Of a DNA stretch of 64,000 nt, positions 8,926 through 16,922 are shown in pieces; within the stretch, counting starts at the first letter, position 1, and every line of letters begins with the position of its first letter. Origin of the DNA: CBDBKE01 sp965218055 (GTDB lineage: Bacteria; Acidobacteriota; Terriglobia; JAJPHL01; JAPKYU01); contig CBDCKA010000002.1 of the NCBI GenBank assembly GCA_965218055.1, positions 1,240,001 to 1,304,000 of the forward strand. The letters run 5' to 3'. The position numbers and the translations under genes were made by a program. The notes beneath the pieces are model-generated. The model saw only the letters and a program-made list of their open reading frames with translations, was not told the DNA's origin and ran no database searches.

Positions 8926-8943
8926 CTATTACTATTACTATTG
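8926..8943. repeat. Hexamer tandem repeat upstream of the ECF sigma gene
   Basis: Three consecutive copies of CTATTA (the last is CTATTG) begin 15 bp beyond the TTG start of the sigma-factor gene. If the promoter lies farther upstream, copy-number changes would alter the leader length. This may be chance. Confidence 0.6.
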
Positions 8944-9074
8944 TCGCGCGAGCGTCCGACTTCCCCCCGAATGCCCGCAGCCGTGCAAGCTCGACAGGAC
9001 GACCGACAGACGACCTCCTCGCCACCAGCAATCCAAAGGGTCATTCTAATGGGAATTAACTACCCTGGTGTCAT

Positions 9075-9335
9075 ATGAACAAAAAACATCATCGTATTGC
9101 AGCTGACGTAAAAGCCGATATCCTACGCCGCGTCAAGGAAGAAGGCATCTCGGTGGCCCAGGCCGCCAAGGATCACGGTATTTCTGAAGGGAGCATCTAT
9201 GGTTGGATGGTAAAAGGAGCAACCGGTGCCCCGTCCTGGGCGGAGTTCTCCCGACTTCAGAAGCAGAACAGAGAACTCCTGGAACTCGTGGGCGAGATCA
9301 CGCTCAAGCTCTCCATGACTCAAAAAAACAATTGA
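9075..9335 (+). CDS. IS3-family transposase OrfA (copy 1)
   Basis: An 86-residue helix-turn-helix protein of the IS3 OrfA type. The DNA-binding helices are in the first 50 residues (VKADILRRVKEEGISVAQAAKDHGISEGSIYGWM). They are followed by a leucine-zipper-like coil (LQKQNRELLELVGEITLKLS). It ends in the frame containing A-AAA-AAC at 9323-9329, the classical slippery heptamer, so ribosomes slipping back one base would continue into OrfB and make the active OrfAB transposase. Confidence 0.92.
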   Translation: MNKKHHRIAADVKADILRRVKEEGISVAQAAKDHGISEGSIYGWMVKGATGAPSWAEFSRLQKQNRELLELVGEITLKLSMTQKNN

Positions 9336-10120
9336 GCGAAGGAAGAAACAAATCAGCGCTTGCCCGAGCCCTTGGCATATCCCGCGCGAGCCTGTATTAC
9401 GTCCCAAGAATGAAGGAGAAGGACTGGCGCCTCAAGGTCCGCCTGGAAGAAGAGCTGCAGATCCATCCCTCCTACGGCTCCCGGCGAATTGCTACGGCAC
9501 TGGGACTCTGCCGCCAGCGGGCGCAGAGGGTCATGCGTCTGTTTGGCATCAAGCCCTACCGCAGGAGAGGCAGAAAATGGAGAAAATCCAAGGTTTCCCG
9601 GACCTATCCCAACCTCCTGCTCGCGGTCATGCCCGCATATGCAAACCACATCTGGGCAACGGACTTCACCGAGTTCGTGCAACACGGAAAGAAGGTCTAT
9701 GTGGCGACCGTGATCGATCTCTACACCCGCCGGATCCTGGGAATCCAGGTTGCGGTGAGAAAGGGAGCCGCGCTCACCATTCAGGCGCTTTCCAACGCCC
9801 TGCTCCATCATCCGCGCCCGGGTCTATTCCACTCCGACAACGGGAGGGAGTATGACGCGATGGCGTTCACTGAAATCCTTGATGGATGCGGCATCGTGAT
9901 TTCACGGAGCCGCCCGGGGTGCCCTTGGGAGAACGGATACCAGGAATCGTTCTACGACAAATTCAAGGTTGACCTGGGAGATCCGAACCGCTTCAAAACA
10001 CTGGGGGAGCTAGTGGCGGAGATCTACCGCACCCTGTGGGACTACAACAACACGCGGATTCACTCCGCGCTCAACATGCCGCCTGTGGTATTCGCCAAAC
10101 GGTATGCGTTAGTCGCGTAA
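9332..10120 (+). CDS. IS3-family transposase OrfB, DDE integrase (copy 1)
   Basis: The catalytic half of an IS3-family transposase. The frame is open from 9203, but the conserved protein begins around the end of orfA (LSEGRNKSALARALGISRASLYY), reached by -1 frameshift or a TTG at 9332. An HTH_21-like segment (SYGSRRIATAL) precedes the integrase core. The DDE residues are Asp in WATDFTEF, Asp in FHSDNGREY and Glu in NGYQESFYDKFK. The frame is complete and ends RYALVA. It differs from copy 2 by one visible amino-acid change (NTRIHS versus NTRIRS). Confidence 0.92.
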   Translation: MSEGRNKSALARALGISRASLYYVPRMKEKDWRLKVRLEEELQIHPSYGSRRIATALGLCRQRAQRVMRLFGIKPYRRRGRKWRKSKVSRTYPNLLLAVMPAYANHIWATDFTEFVQHGKKVYVATVIDLYTRRILGIQVAVRKGAALTIQALSNALLHHPRPGLFHSDNGREYDAMAFTEILDGCGIVISRSRPGCPWENGYQESFYDKFKVDLGDPNRFKTLGELVAEIYRTLWDYNNTRIHSALNMPPVVFAKRYALVA

Positions 10121-10162
10121 AAAACTCTCAGAATCAGTGTCTAAAGAAATCAGTCCTTGACA

Positions 10163-10343
10163 CCGGATCAACTATGCGGCAAGTGTTAACGACCTCCGCA
10201 TGCCTCCAGGCAACCGGCTTGAGCGGCTCCGGGGTGATCGCGATGGGCAATACAGTATTCGTGTCTCGCGCGGTTGGCGGATTTGCTTTGTCTGGAAAGA
10301 TGGAGACGCGTTCGAGGTGGAGTTGACCAACCACTACGATTGA
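10163..10343 (+). pseudogene. higB: HigB/RelE-type toxin, 5'-truncated by the IS
   Basis: The frame ending at TGA 10341-10343 encodes the last ~60 residues of a HigB toxin: LRMPPGNRLERLRGDRDGQY, then SIRVSRGWRICFVWKDGDAF. This is the RelE-fold C-terminal sheet with the typical GQYSIR and WRICF motifs. HigB is normally about 92 residues; the N-terminal third is missing because the IS right end abuts codon 1 of the surviving fragment. I did not find the lost part on the other side of the IS. An internal ATG at 10200 could only make a non-functional stub. Confidence 0.82.
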
Positions 10344-10359
10344 GGAAGGGAGCAAGAGA

Positions 10360-10677
10360 ATGGCCCATGTGCCCACGAATCGGATCACCACGCATCCCGG
10401 CGCCCTGCTGCTTGAGCAGATCAGGGAGATGGGGTTGAGCGTCAACGGTGTGGCCCGGGATATCCACATCCCCGCAACGCGTCTTCATGAGATCGTTCAC
10501 GAGCGACGTGGCGTAACGGCCGAGACGGCGATCGCGCTGGGCGCGTATTTCGGCCAGACCCCCGAGTTCTGGATGAACGCGCAGACGGCCTATGAACTGT
10601 CAAAGGAACTAGTCGAGAACGGCGATGACATCCGCTCGCGTCTCCGCCGCCATGCCGAGGACCGTGCAATCACTTAG
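10360..10677 (+). CDS. higA: HigA-type antitoxin, XRE family
   Basis: A 105-residue HigA/VapI antitoxin. It begins with the family hallmark ITTHPGALLLEQIREMGLS, then an XRE helix-turn-helix (VNGVARDIHIPATRLHEIVHE) and LGAYFGQTPEFWMNAQTAYEL. The ATG is 16 bp after the truncated higB stop, with GGAAGGGAG upstream as ribosome binding site. It should bind its own operator, and with the toxin destroyed it is an orphan antitoxin or free repressor. Its promoter was probably upstream of higB and has been replaced by IS sequence. Confidence 0.9.
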   Translation: MAHVPTNRITTHPGALLLEQIREMGLSVNGVARDIHIPATRLHEIVHERRGVTAETAIALGAYFGQTPEFWMNAQTAYELSKELVENGDDIRSRLRRHAEDRAIT

Positions 10678-10686
10678 ATCAGACCC

Positions 10687-11862
10687 ATGTCCAACCAGGG
10701 AACTGATCGCACAAAGCTGACCTTCTCACAAGCGGAGGGAATCAATCCTCTTCCGAAACCTGCAGCCTTGGGTACATTGTCCCAGGAAGCACGGGCTTCT
10801 CTTTGGAACACCACCTACCAGAGCCTCTTGACTGCGAAGAAGTCCTCAAGCGAGATATACCCACCCATGGAGGACTGCATAACGGATCCGTGGAAAAAGA
10901 TTCTGCACCACTACCACACATCCTACCTATACAAGCCGACGGATGAGTTTACTACTGATTTTGCGGTACACAAGAACGATCTAAAAAATCTCTTCATGAA
11001 GGGCGAATACAACCGGGTATTCGATTTTCTCCAAGTCGTCCTCAGACATAGACCGTCCCCGTACAAATTCCGTGACGCCGTCGCATCCGTTTTGGAACAT
11101 TGCATGTGTGCATATGCAGTCGTCGAGGATGGCCCCACAATTGTTCCAATAGCGCTGCCGGAACAACGGGAATCTGTTCAAAAAGCCTTTCAGGTGTTGA
11201 AGTCCGGGCCGTTCGAAGGAGCACGGTCTCACCTTCGCAAGGCAGTCAAATGTATCAACGACGGTGATCCGGCCGGAAGCGTCCGTGAGAGCATTCACGC
11301 TGTCGAATCGGTAGCCAAGCGACTCAACGCAGATGCGGCAACGTCATTGAAACCAGCACTCGATGCGCTGTCGCAGAAGGTAGCCATTCATGGTGCATTC
11401 AAGGAGGGAATCGGGAATCTCCACGCCGGAACCGTCAATGGCGTGGCACTTTGCCGCATGTTCAACCGCGCCATTCGATGGCAACCCTGTATGCCCAACT
11501 ACCTCAGCTCCGACCATGATCCCCTGTATCGGTTTGGGCAGTGGCAAGCCAATCTGCGGATCCTGGAGGTAATCGAAATCAAAACCGTCCCCTATGTTCC
11601 CCTGTCCCATCCCTTTGTGGAACGGCTGATCGGCACGATTCGACGCGAGTATTTGGATCGCACGTTGTTCTGGACGACGGCGGACCTGGAGAACAAGCTG
11701 CTCGATTTCAGGACATATTTCAATGCGTATCGCTCGCACACTGGACTGGAGGGAAGAACGCCTGATCCAGTCACGCCTATACCACGACCAGTCGCCAGGC
11801 TCCATTCCTATGGATGGCAACGCCACTGCAGAGGCCTCTATCACACCCCAATGACTGCCTGA
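10687..11862 (+). CDS. Chimeric ORF: AbiJ-like abortive-infection N-terminus fused to a transposase fragment
   Basis: One uninterrupted frame of 391 codons made of two unrelated parts. Residues 1 to about 245 resemble AbiJ-type abortive-infection proteins with the NTD4-type N-terminus (FSQAEGINPLPKPAALGTLS, then LWNTTYQSL) and the following conserved region (SVRESIHAVESVAKRLNADA, LDALSQKVAIHGAFKEGIGN). From about residue 250 the sequence becomes the C-terminal half of an rve-fold transposase: YLSSDHDPLYRF and VERLIGTIRREYLDR carry an Asp and the Glu of the DDE triad. The junction is near 11425-11440. Transposon insertion or deletion has replaced the AbiJ C-terminus, so a defence function is probably lost. 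Confidence 0.72.
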   Translation: MSNQGTDRTKLTFSQAEGINPLPKPAALGTLSQEARASLWNTTYQSLLTAKKSSSEIYPPMEDCITDPWKKILHHYHTSYLYKPTDEFTTDFAVHKNDLKNLFMKGEYNRVFDFLQVVLRHRPSPYKFRDAVASVLEHCMCAYAVVEDGPTIVPIALPEQRESVQKAFQVLKSGPFEGARSHLRKAVKCINDGDPAGSVRESIHAVESVAKRLNADAATSLKPALDALSQKVAIHGAFKEGIGNLHAGTVNGVALCRMFNRAIRWQPCMPNYLSSDHDPLYRFGQWQANLRILEVIEIKTVPYVPLSHPFVERLIGTIRREYLDRTLFWTTADLENKLLDFRTYFNAYRSHTGLEGRTPDPVTPIPRPVARLHSYGWQRHCRGLYHTPMTA

Positions 11863-12094
11863 TTCTCCAAAGACTGGTGCTCCCTGTGTAACCGGCGGAC
11901 ATCGGCAGGCGGGCACTTCCTACGAAACCATTCGCTGTTTGAGCTTGTCAACGCGGAGCGGTTGTCTGATCTGATTGTTTCGCTGCTACCGAGGGTACTC
12001 CGCCAGTGTGCACTCGCCTCACTGGGGCAGCGGTCACGAGTAGAATCGCTCAACATATCAATTCGCAATGGACAGCTCTTTGATGTTGCCTGAT
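11863..12094 (+). pseudogene. Unrecognised coding remnant
   Basis: Directly after the stop of the chimeric gene the same frame stays open for 77 codons to TGA 12092-12094. The translation looks protein-like (FELVNAERLSDLIVSLLPR, then VLRQCALASL and LNISIRNGQLFDVA) but has no start codon and no family I recognise. It may be the 3' end of a broken gene. Confidence 0.3.
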
Positions 12095-12363
12095 CGAGCA
12101 CGACCGGCGGAAGTATGATCTGTCACGCGCCGGAGGCGGCACCGGTCCCGGTATTTCCGCTGGCGCTGGCAATGATCGCCCCGAACCTCCGGGTCCTGCT
12201 CATAGCGGCGGTTGGCGCGCCACCTCTGTTGGCGTCTCATCCGGCAGCGGCACTCCTCCCCGCAGTAGACCTGCCCCCGATAGCAGGAACCGCAGATGTA
12301 AAACATCAACCCGCAACCCGACCCTCGGCAAAACAACTGTCGCCACACCACTTCTCTGGCCAT
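12058..12363 (-). CDS. Small Cys/Arg-rich protein of the transposase-associated type
   Basis: A 101-residue basic protein with a zinc-ribbon-like core: FYICGSCYRGQVYCGEECRC, then RRQQRWRANRRYEQDPEVRG and HCQRQRKYRDRCRLRRVTDH. This order matches a widespread family of small proteins often found next to transposase genes; their function is unknown. Four or more cysteines could bind zinc. The genuine gene may be shorter at its 3' end, since homologues I recall end soon after the VTH motif. Confidence 0.6.
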   Translation of the reverse strand: MAREVVWRQLFCRGSGCGLMFYICGSCYRGQVYCGEECRCRMRRQQRWRANRRYEQDPEVRGDHCQRQRKYRDRCRLRRVTDHTSAGRARSGNIKELSIAN

Positions 12364-12481
12364 CGCACCCCACGCGATTCCATAGCAGCCTGTGAACCTT
12401 GCAGGGTTGGCGTAGACGCTTGGGGTATCGACTTGAGACTAGGTGGCGTGAGAGAATGGGCCGAACGGATTGGGAGGAAGC

Positions 12482-12724
12482 ATGAGTGTTGAGCTAATCA
12501 GCGTCTTGATTGCAATTCTGGCAGTAGGGGCGACCTTGGCCGGGGTGATCCTGACCAGCAATCGAGGGTTGCGGAAGGATATGCGAGAAGACATGGGACA
12601 GTTGCGGCAGGACATCAAAGACTTGCGTGGCGAGATCGGTGAACTCCGCGAACGCATGGCGCACCTGGAAGGACTGCTGGAAGGATTGCGCGAGGCCATC
12701 AGCGGACGGGCCAGGGTCAGCTAG
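12482..12724 (+). CDS. Small membrane-anchored coiled-coil protein
   Basis: About 80 residues from the ATG at 12482, preceded by GGGAGGAAG as ribosome binding site. One N-terminal transmembrane helix (LISVLIAILAVGATLAGVIL) is followed by a charged heptad coil (MREDMGQLRQDIKDLRGEIG, then ELRERMAHLEGLLEGL). Proteins of this layout are common and functionally uncharacterised. The beta-barrel gene begins 13 bp after its stop on the same strand and may be co-transcribed. Confidence 0.65.
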   Translation: MSVELISVLIAILAVGATLAGVILTSNRGLRKDMREDMGQLRQDIKDLRGEIGELRERMAHLEGLLEGLREAISGRARVS

Positions 12725-12737
12725 GGCCGAGCGCGGT

Positions 12738-13466
12738 ATGAATCTCCGTCGATATTTTTTCACCCTGCTTGTCGTTTTGCCCCTGTTTAGCCCTCTGAGT
12801 GCGCAGGAGACTGACGGAGACGACAAGTTCTTCCTCGGTTTTGCTGGATCAGCCGTTTTTCCATACGACCCGAATCCCCTAGCGGGCCTTGGTTTGAAAG
12901 CTGGCCCTGGTTTTACGGCGGCTTTCGGGTACGCCTTCAAAGAGGGTTTCTCCACCGAGATTGAATGGGGATACCAGAAAGCCGGGATTGGCAATCGTAT
13001 TGAAAATTCCTCTCGGAACATCCCGCCCCTCACCTTCTCCGGGCCAGACGGACAAGTCTCCCAACCAGATGCCACCATCATCACGCCCGTCATAGGGCTC
13101 GACGGAGAAATCAAGACCCAGTCCCTCATGGGCAATGTCTACTACCGCTATCCCAAATGGAGAGTGAGTCCCTATGTTGGGTTCGGCCTGGGAGCTTTCT
13201 TCCACGATAAAACCGCTACCGTCTCCATTGAGTTCGGCCCCCTCCCCCCCGACGAACTCTTGGGCAATTTGCTTTTACCACCCCTCCCCGGCGGACCCCT
13301 CACAGCCACATACGAGGATTCCCGGTTTGCCTGTCAGATCATGGGGGGCCTCTCGGCTCGGGTCTCCAAACGCGTGGAGTTCCGCTTTGGCTATCGCTTT
13401 CGCTCCAGCCGAGGTGGGCCGATCGATGCCGACCAGATTGAGTCAGGCATCCGATTCCGGTTTTGA
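12738..13466 (+). CDS. Predicted outer-membrane beta-barrel protein
   Basis: I chose ATG 12738 because it begins a clean signal peptide (MNLRRYFFTLLVVLPLFSPL, then SAQ). The mature part is a small barrel of about 220 residues: FFLGFAGSAVFPY, GLKAGPGFTAAFGYAFKEGF, TEIEWGYQKAG, YRYPKWRVSPYVGFGLGAFF and VEFRFGYRFRSS. It ends with GIRFRF, a terminal Phe expected for outer-membrane proteins. It resembles the OmpA-like/porin-type beta-barrel superfamily; no precise family or substrate is assigned. Confidence 0.65.
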   Translation: MNLRRYFFTLLVVLPLFSPLSAQETDGDDKFFLGFAGSAVFPYDPNPLAGLGLKAGPGFTAAFGYAFKEGFSTEIEWGYQKAGIGNRIENSSRNIPPLTFSGPDGQVSQPDATIITPVIGLDGEIKTQSLMGNVYYRYPKWRVSPYVGFGLGAFFHDKTATVSIEFGPLPPDELLGNLLLPPLPGGPLTATYEDSRFACQIMGGLSARVSKRVEFRFGYRFRSSRGGPIDADQIESGIRFRF

Positions 13467-13539
13467 TTTCTCTGTCGCGTTCTCTGGTTGTGATGAGTGG
13501 TGTCCCTGTCTTGTCTGAGGGGCATGGGAGAATAAAGGC

Positions 13540-13842
13540 ATGCAGCGTCAACGCGCCGAGTTGGTTCCCGTCGCTGAAGTCATCGCCGATCTGGACGGGC
13601 CGGTCAAGGCGATCCGCGAAGCCTCACTCCAGGCGCGGCACTCTTTCACCGTTGCCGATCAAGTAAACCAGCTTGTCATCGCCAGCGAAGCGGACCCCGA
13701 TCCAGGCTTCATGGCGCGGCTGATGGTGCTGTGCAGCCTGCCCCGCACCAACCCCGGCCACCGGAAAGAGTACCAGCGCGTCAACGGCCCCTATACGCTC
13801 TACATGATCCACCGGCGAAACATCCAAGAACCGAGGATGTAG
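13540..13842 (+). pseudogene. Plasmid replication initiator RepA fragment
   Basis: The first ~90 codons match the N-terminal part of plasmid-encoded RepA proteins of the RPA family: DPDPGFMARLMVLCSLPRTN followed by PGHRKEYQRVNGPYTLYM. The homologous protein should continue for well over 100 residues with an LPYG motif. Here the match breaks off at about 13805 and the frame ends after 100 codons in unrelated sequence. It shows that part of this island came from a plasmid. The fragment cannot be a working initiator. Confidence 0.7.
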
Positions 13843-13991
13843 AGAACGACACCCACACCGAGCGCCCGATTGAATTCCCCGCCGGAGCGAACCCAAAGAA
13901 AAGCAGCGCCCGCCGATACGGAAGGCACAAGGACGAATCCCAAGAGGGAGACCCCGACCGCGCTCTGGAAGCTCCGCTCCCGGTGACGCAT
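13800..13991 (-). CDS. Possible two-helix small membrane protein
   Basis: A 63-codon frame encoding two plausible transmembrane helices (AVGVSLLGFVLVPSVSAGAA and ALGVGVVLYILGSW) separated by a short loop, with a basic end (MFRRWIM). No homologue comes to mind and it overlaps the tail of the RepA frame, so it may be either a real small gene or chance hydrophobicity. Confidence 0.3.
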   Translation of the reverse strand: MRHRERSFQSAVGVSLLGFVLVPSVSAGAAFLWVRSGGEFNRALGVGVVLYILGSWMFRRWIM

Positions 13992-14043
13992 CCGATTGAT
14001 GCTGCAACCAGTATCAATATTGACGTTGGAGGTTAGCTGAAGG

Positions 14044-14247
14044 TTGCCGCTGCGTTTTCAAAAAGGAAATCCGGGCTATTATCGGGTGACGCAAGACTTT
14101 GTCGGTATCAGCCTACGAAAAAAGCATCTTCACGTTAGTTTCAAGGAAAGTCCTGGATGGCGCGCTTCCAACGTATCTAGTGAGACTCAGCTCCGACGCT
14201 TAATCCGTCGCATCAAGCGAGCCCTTGAGCACACACTTGATAAGTAG
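14044..14247 (+). CDS. Hypothetical basic protein, possibly a fragment
   Basis: A 67-codon frame beginning at TTG. The translation is basic and protein-like (LRFQKGNPGYYRVTQDFVGI, then LRRLIRRIKRALEHTLDK) but matches no family I know. It lies just before the IS5-type element and may be the 3' end of a longer, lost gene. Confidence 0.25.
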   Translation: MPLRFQKGNPGYYRVTQDFVGISLRKKHLHVSFKESPGWRASNVSSETQLRRLIRRIKRALEHTLDK

Positions 14248-14343
14248 TGTTTTCTGTTCGCCATATTCTCTCTCTTAGTTACGCATCCCAAGGATTATCC
14301 TATCCATACACGAAAGAGAGGGGTGCTTGTGACTCGGCAGCCG

Positions 14344-15649
14344 TAGCAGGGTGCTGAAAAAGTCTCTGTCAGAACACTTGCGATAAAAACATAAATGAGT
14401 AGTATTGTTCTCTCTATGCGAGGACAAGATCTTCATCAAGACGCGATGTTCAGCTACCTCAGCCCGGAGCAGCGGGTGCGCAAGGACCACCCCCTGCGGG
14501 TCATCCGGCAGCTGACCGACGAGGCGCTGCAGAGGCTTTCGCGACGCTTCGAGCAGATGTAGTCCTGGACAGGGCGGCCGTCGATCCCACCGGAGAAGCT
14601 GCTGCGGGCACTGTTGCTGCAGATTCTGTACACGATTCGCAGCGAGCGGCTGCTGATGGAACAGCTGGACTACAACCTGCTGTTTCGCTGGTTTGTGGGG
14701 CTGAACATGGATGATGCGGTATGGGACGCTACCGTGTTCAGCAAGAACCGAGACCGGCTGCTGGAGGGGGACGTGGCCGAGGCGTTCTTCGACCAGGTGC
14801 TGGCCGAGGCCCAGGGGCGCGATCTGCTTTCCGACGAGCATTTCACGGTGGACGGGACGCTGGTGGAAGCCTGGGCCAGCCAGAAGAGTTTCCAGAAGAA
14901 AGACGCGGAGCCGGGGCCACCGCCGGAGGATCGGGGCAATCCGACCGTGAACTTTCATGGCGAGAAACGCAGCAACGGAACACACCAATCGACGACGGAC
15001 CCGGAGGCACGGCTGGCGCGGAAAGGGAACGGGAAAGAAGCGAAGCTGAGCTATGCCGGGCATGTGCTGATGGAGAATCGCAACGGGCTGGTGGTGAACG
15101 TCCGGTTGACATCGGCGACAGGGATCGCCGAACGGGATGCGGCGGTGAAGATGATCGAGCAGATCCCAGGGCAGAAGCAAGTCACCGTGGGAGCCGACAA
15201 GAACTACGACACGCACCAGATGGTGGAGCAGTTGCGGGAACGAGGAGTGACGCCCCATGTGGCGCAAAATCAACAGGGGCGCCGCAGCGCCATTGACGGG
15301 CGAACGAAGCGGCATCCCGGCTACGCGATCAGCCAGAAGGCCCGGAAGAAGGTGGAGGAGATCTTCGGCTGGATGAAGACGGTCGGGTTGTTGCGCAAGC
15401 TGCGGCATCGCGGCCGGCAGTGTGTGGGGTGGGTCTTCACCTTGACGGCCGCGGCCTACAATCTGATCCGGATACGGAACCTAGCCCGGGCGGCGCCTGC
15501 TGGGGCCCGTTGAGGGAGTCGTGTGTCCAGAGCCCAGGAAAAGGGAAAAATGGAGCCAACGCAAAGCCCCATAGGTCTATGAAAGCTGCTGAAAGGTTCC
15601 CAAGGAACAGAGAATCTTTATTTTTTCTGCCTTTTTCAGCAACCTGCTA
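14344..15649 (+). mobile_element. IS5/IS1182-like insertion sequence, inactive
   Basis: About 1.3 kb bounded by inverted repeats TAGCAGG(G/T)TGCTGAAAAAG: left end from 14344, right end finishing at 15649, with one mismatch over 19 bp. The body is almost filled by a DDE transposase gene that carries an internal stop. No convincing target duplication is visible. Confidence 0.8.
14416..15513 (+). pseudogene. IS5-like DDE transposase with internal stop
   Basis: From ATG 14416 the N-terminal domain is recognisable (MFSYLSPEQRVRKDHPLRVI). A TAG at 14560-14562 interrupts it in RFEQM-stop-SWTGRPSI, where homologues have an aromatic residue. Beyond it the frame continues without a break to 15513, containing the catalytic core (HFTVDGTLVEAWAS, VTVGADKNYDTH, KVEEIFGWMKTVGLLRKLR). 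Only an N-terminally shortened product from a later start such as 14614 could be made. The single nonsense change suggests recent inactivation. Confidence 0.85.
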
Positions 15650-15736
15650 GCAGCTCTCGGCGTTCCGCTCCGGGAGCTATTCTGGTGCCTCGGAATCTTA
15701 TCGGAGACCCTCCTTTCGCCCCTGTCTTGCTCTTTG

Positions 15737-16336
15737 ATGAGAACAGAGACTTCACCGGAGGCCTTTCTCTTGAAATTGACATCGGCCGTTCGCACATACG
15801 CCAGAAACATCCGTCCCCGCGCCCAGGCTGAGTTGCAGTGGTTCGAGGCACAACCGAGTCTCCAAAGGGCGATAGATCACGCGGCACTCGCAATCAACAG
15901 TCGAGGCAAGCGATATTCGCATCAACGTCGACTCAAGAGAAAGACTCTGGAGCAGGCATTGGACGTCCTTTTGGCGCATAAACGTCAACGCAGGAAGGCG
16001 GAAAGCTTCGATAAGGTGTTCCAACTCGCTGAAACGGCGCTGGAGGACGTATTCGGTGTTGGCGAACTTTACGTCTACGATACATCTCTCCGGAGAGGCG
16101 CAAAGCTTGGGCTATTTCCAACCAAGGTCTACCTGCATGCAGGAACGCGAGTCGGCGCTCGTGCACTCGGTTTCGACCAGAAAGCGAAGACCTTGAGCAG
16201 GTCCGTCCTTCCTCCTGCGTTGAGGGCCTTAGAACCGCACGAGATTGAGGACATGCTATGCATCTTCAAGGACAGATTTAAGGACGGGACGGAAAAGCCA
16301 CCGAGTGCGCGTATCCAACGAAGTTGGTGCGACTAG
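15737..16336 (+). CDS. Conserved hypothetical protein, function unknown
   Basis: About 199 residues from ATG 15737 (TTG 15734 also possible). The N-terminal half is basic and helical (GKRYSHQRRLKRKTLEQALD), and the C-terminal half contains FGVGELYVYDTSLRRGAKLG and PTKVYLHAGTRVGARALGFD. The GVGELYVYD stretch resembles a helix-hairpin-helix turn, hinting at nucleic-acid contact, but this is weak. I have the impression of a family of uncharacterised proteins with this C-terminal pattern. It is one of the few undamaged genes in the island and sits among defence-gene remnants. Confidence 0.6.
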   Translation: MRTETSPEAFLLKLTSAVRTYARNIRPRAQAELQWFEAQPSLQRAIDHAALAINSRGKRYSHQRRLKRKTLEQALDVLLAHKRQRRKAESFDKVFQLAETALEDVFGVGELYVYDTSLRRGAKLGLFPTKVYLHAGTRVGARALGFDQKAKTLSRSVLPPALRALEPHEIEDMLCIFKDRFKDGTEKPPSARIQRSWCD

Positions 16337-16438
16337 AAGGATATTTTTGCAGCAATCTGGGCCGCACCCGGCCGCGAATCCTCGAGCTTCCGCAGGAAGA
16401 AGAGCCGGAGGGCGAGTCCTAGCGTGCGGCAGACATCA

Positions 16439-16469
16439 GAGAGCGGCGGGGCCGATCCCCGCCGCTCTC
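16439..16469. terminator. Strong GC hairpin, terminator-like
   Basis: A perfect 13-bp inverted repeat (GAGAGCGGCGGGG, 5-nt loop, CCCCGCCGCTCTC). It lies about 100 bp after the stop of the hypothetical gene. No U-rich tail follows, so classical rho-independent termination is uncertain; it could protect an mRNA 3' end. Confidence 0.55.
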
Positions 16470-16922
16470 CGATCCTTATCGTGAGTAAGGTTTACGAGGT
16501 GCTACGCGGGATTGGAGCGCGCTAAGGAAAAGGCTAAAGCCGCTGCTGAGGCGATTCCCGTTGGGTAGTACTACCAGCATCAAAACCGCGCCGCTTCCAT
16601 AGATGCTGCGTTTCACCTCAGCTCAAGCGACGCCTTGCCGCTTGCGCGGCAAATCCGACAGCTTCCTAGAACAGCAACTCGCCCACCAGCGCGGGTGCGC
16701 ACCCCAGCACCGCGCCAAGCGGCGGCGCCCAATGCCGTTCCAGCCTCGACTCGGCTGGCACCTCATGAGGGATGGCGTTGCCGGTTCTCCACACGTCGAG
16801 GATTGAGGTTCCAAACGGGTTGCATAGCTTGAGCAATGCGTCATAGACTCCAGTTATATTCACTGGTAGGAACTTGCGGTGCGCCGCGCGCACTACCCCG
16901 GTTTGTTTTCGGGGTGAAGCGC
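16470..16922. other. No supported gene
   Basis: Several short frames exist on both strands. The most protein-like is on the minus strand at 16666-16893 (FLPVNITGVYDALLKLCNPF), which could be a remnant, but nothing can be assigned. The segment probably consists of junctions between fragments. Confidence 0.3.

Larger units (their letters stand above)
9050..10162 (+). mobile_element. IS3-family insertion sequence, copy 1, lacking its left end
   Basis: Nearly identical to an inverted copy at 24395-25539. The right end finishes in CA at 10162, like the other copy. At the left the two copies share sequence only from TGGGAATTAAC onward, so copy 1 lacks the outer 32 bp that form the left inverted repeat in copy 2. 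Copy 1 is therefore 1113 bp against 1145 bp and should not transpose by itself. Its right flank cuts into a higB toxin gene. It encodes orfA and orfB with a canonical -1 frameshift site. Confidence 0.88.

Noticed and set aside
16666..16893. Minus-strand 75-codon frame
   Set aside because: Somewhat protein-like but no family, start context or neighbour support.
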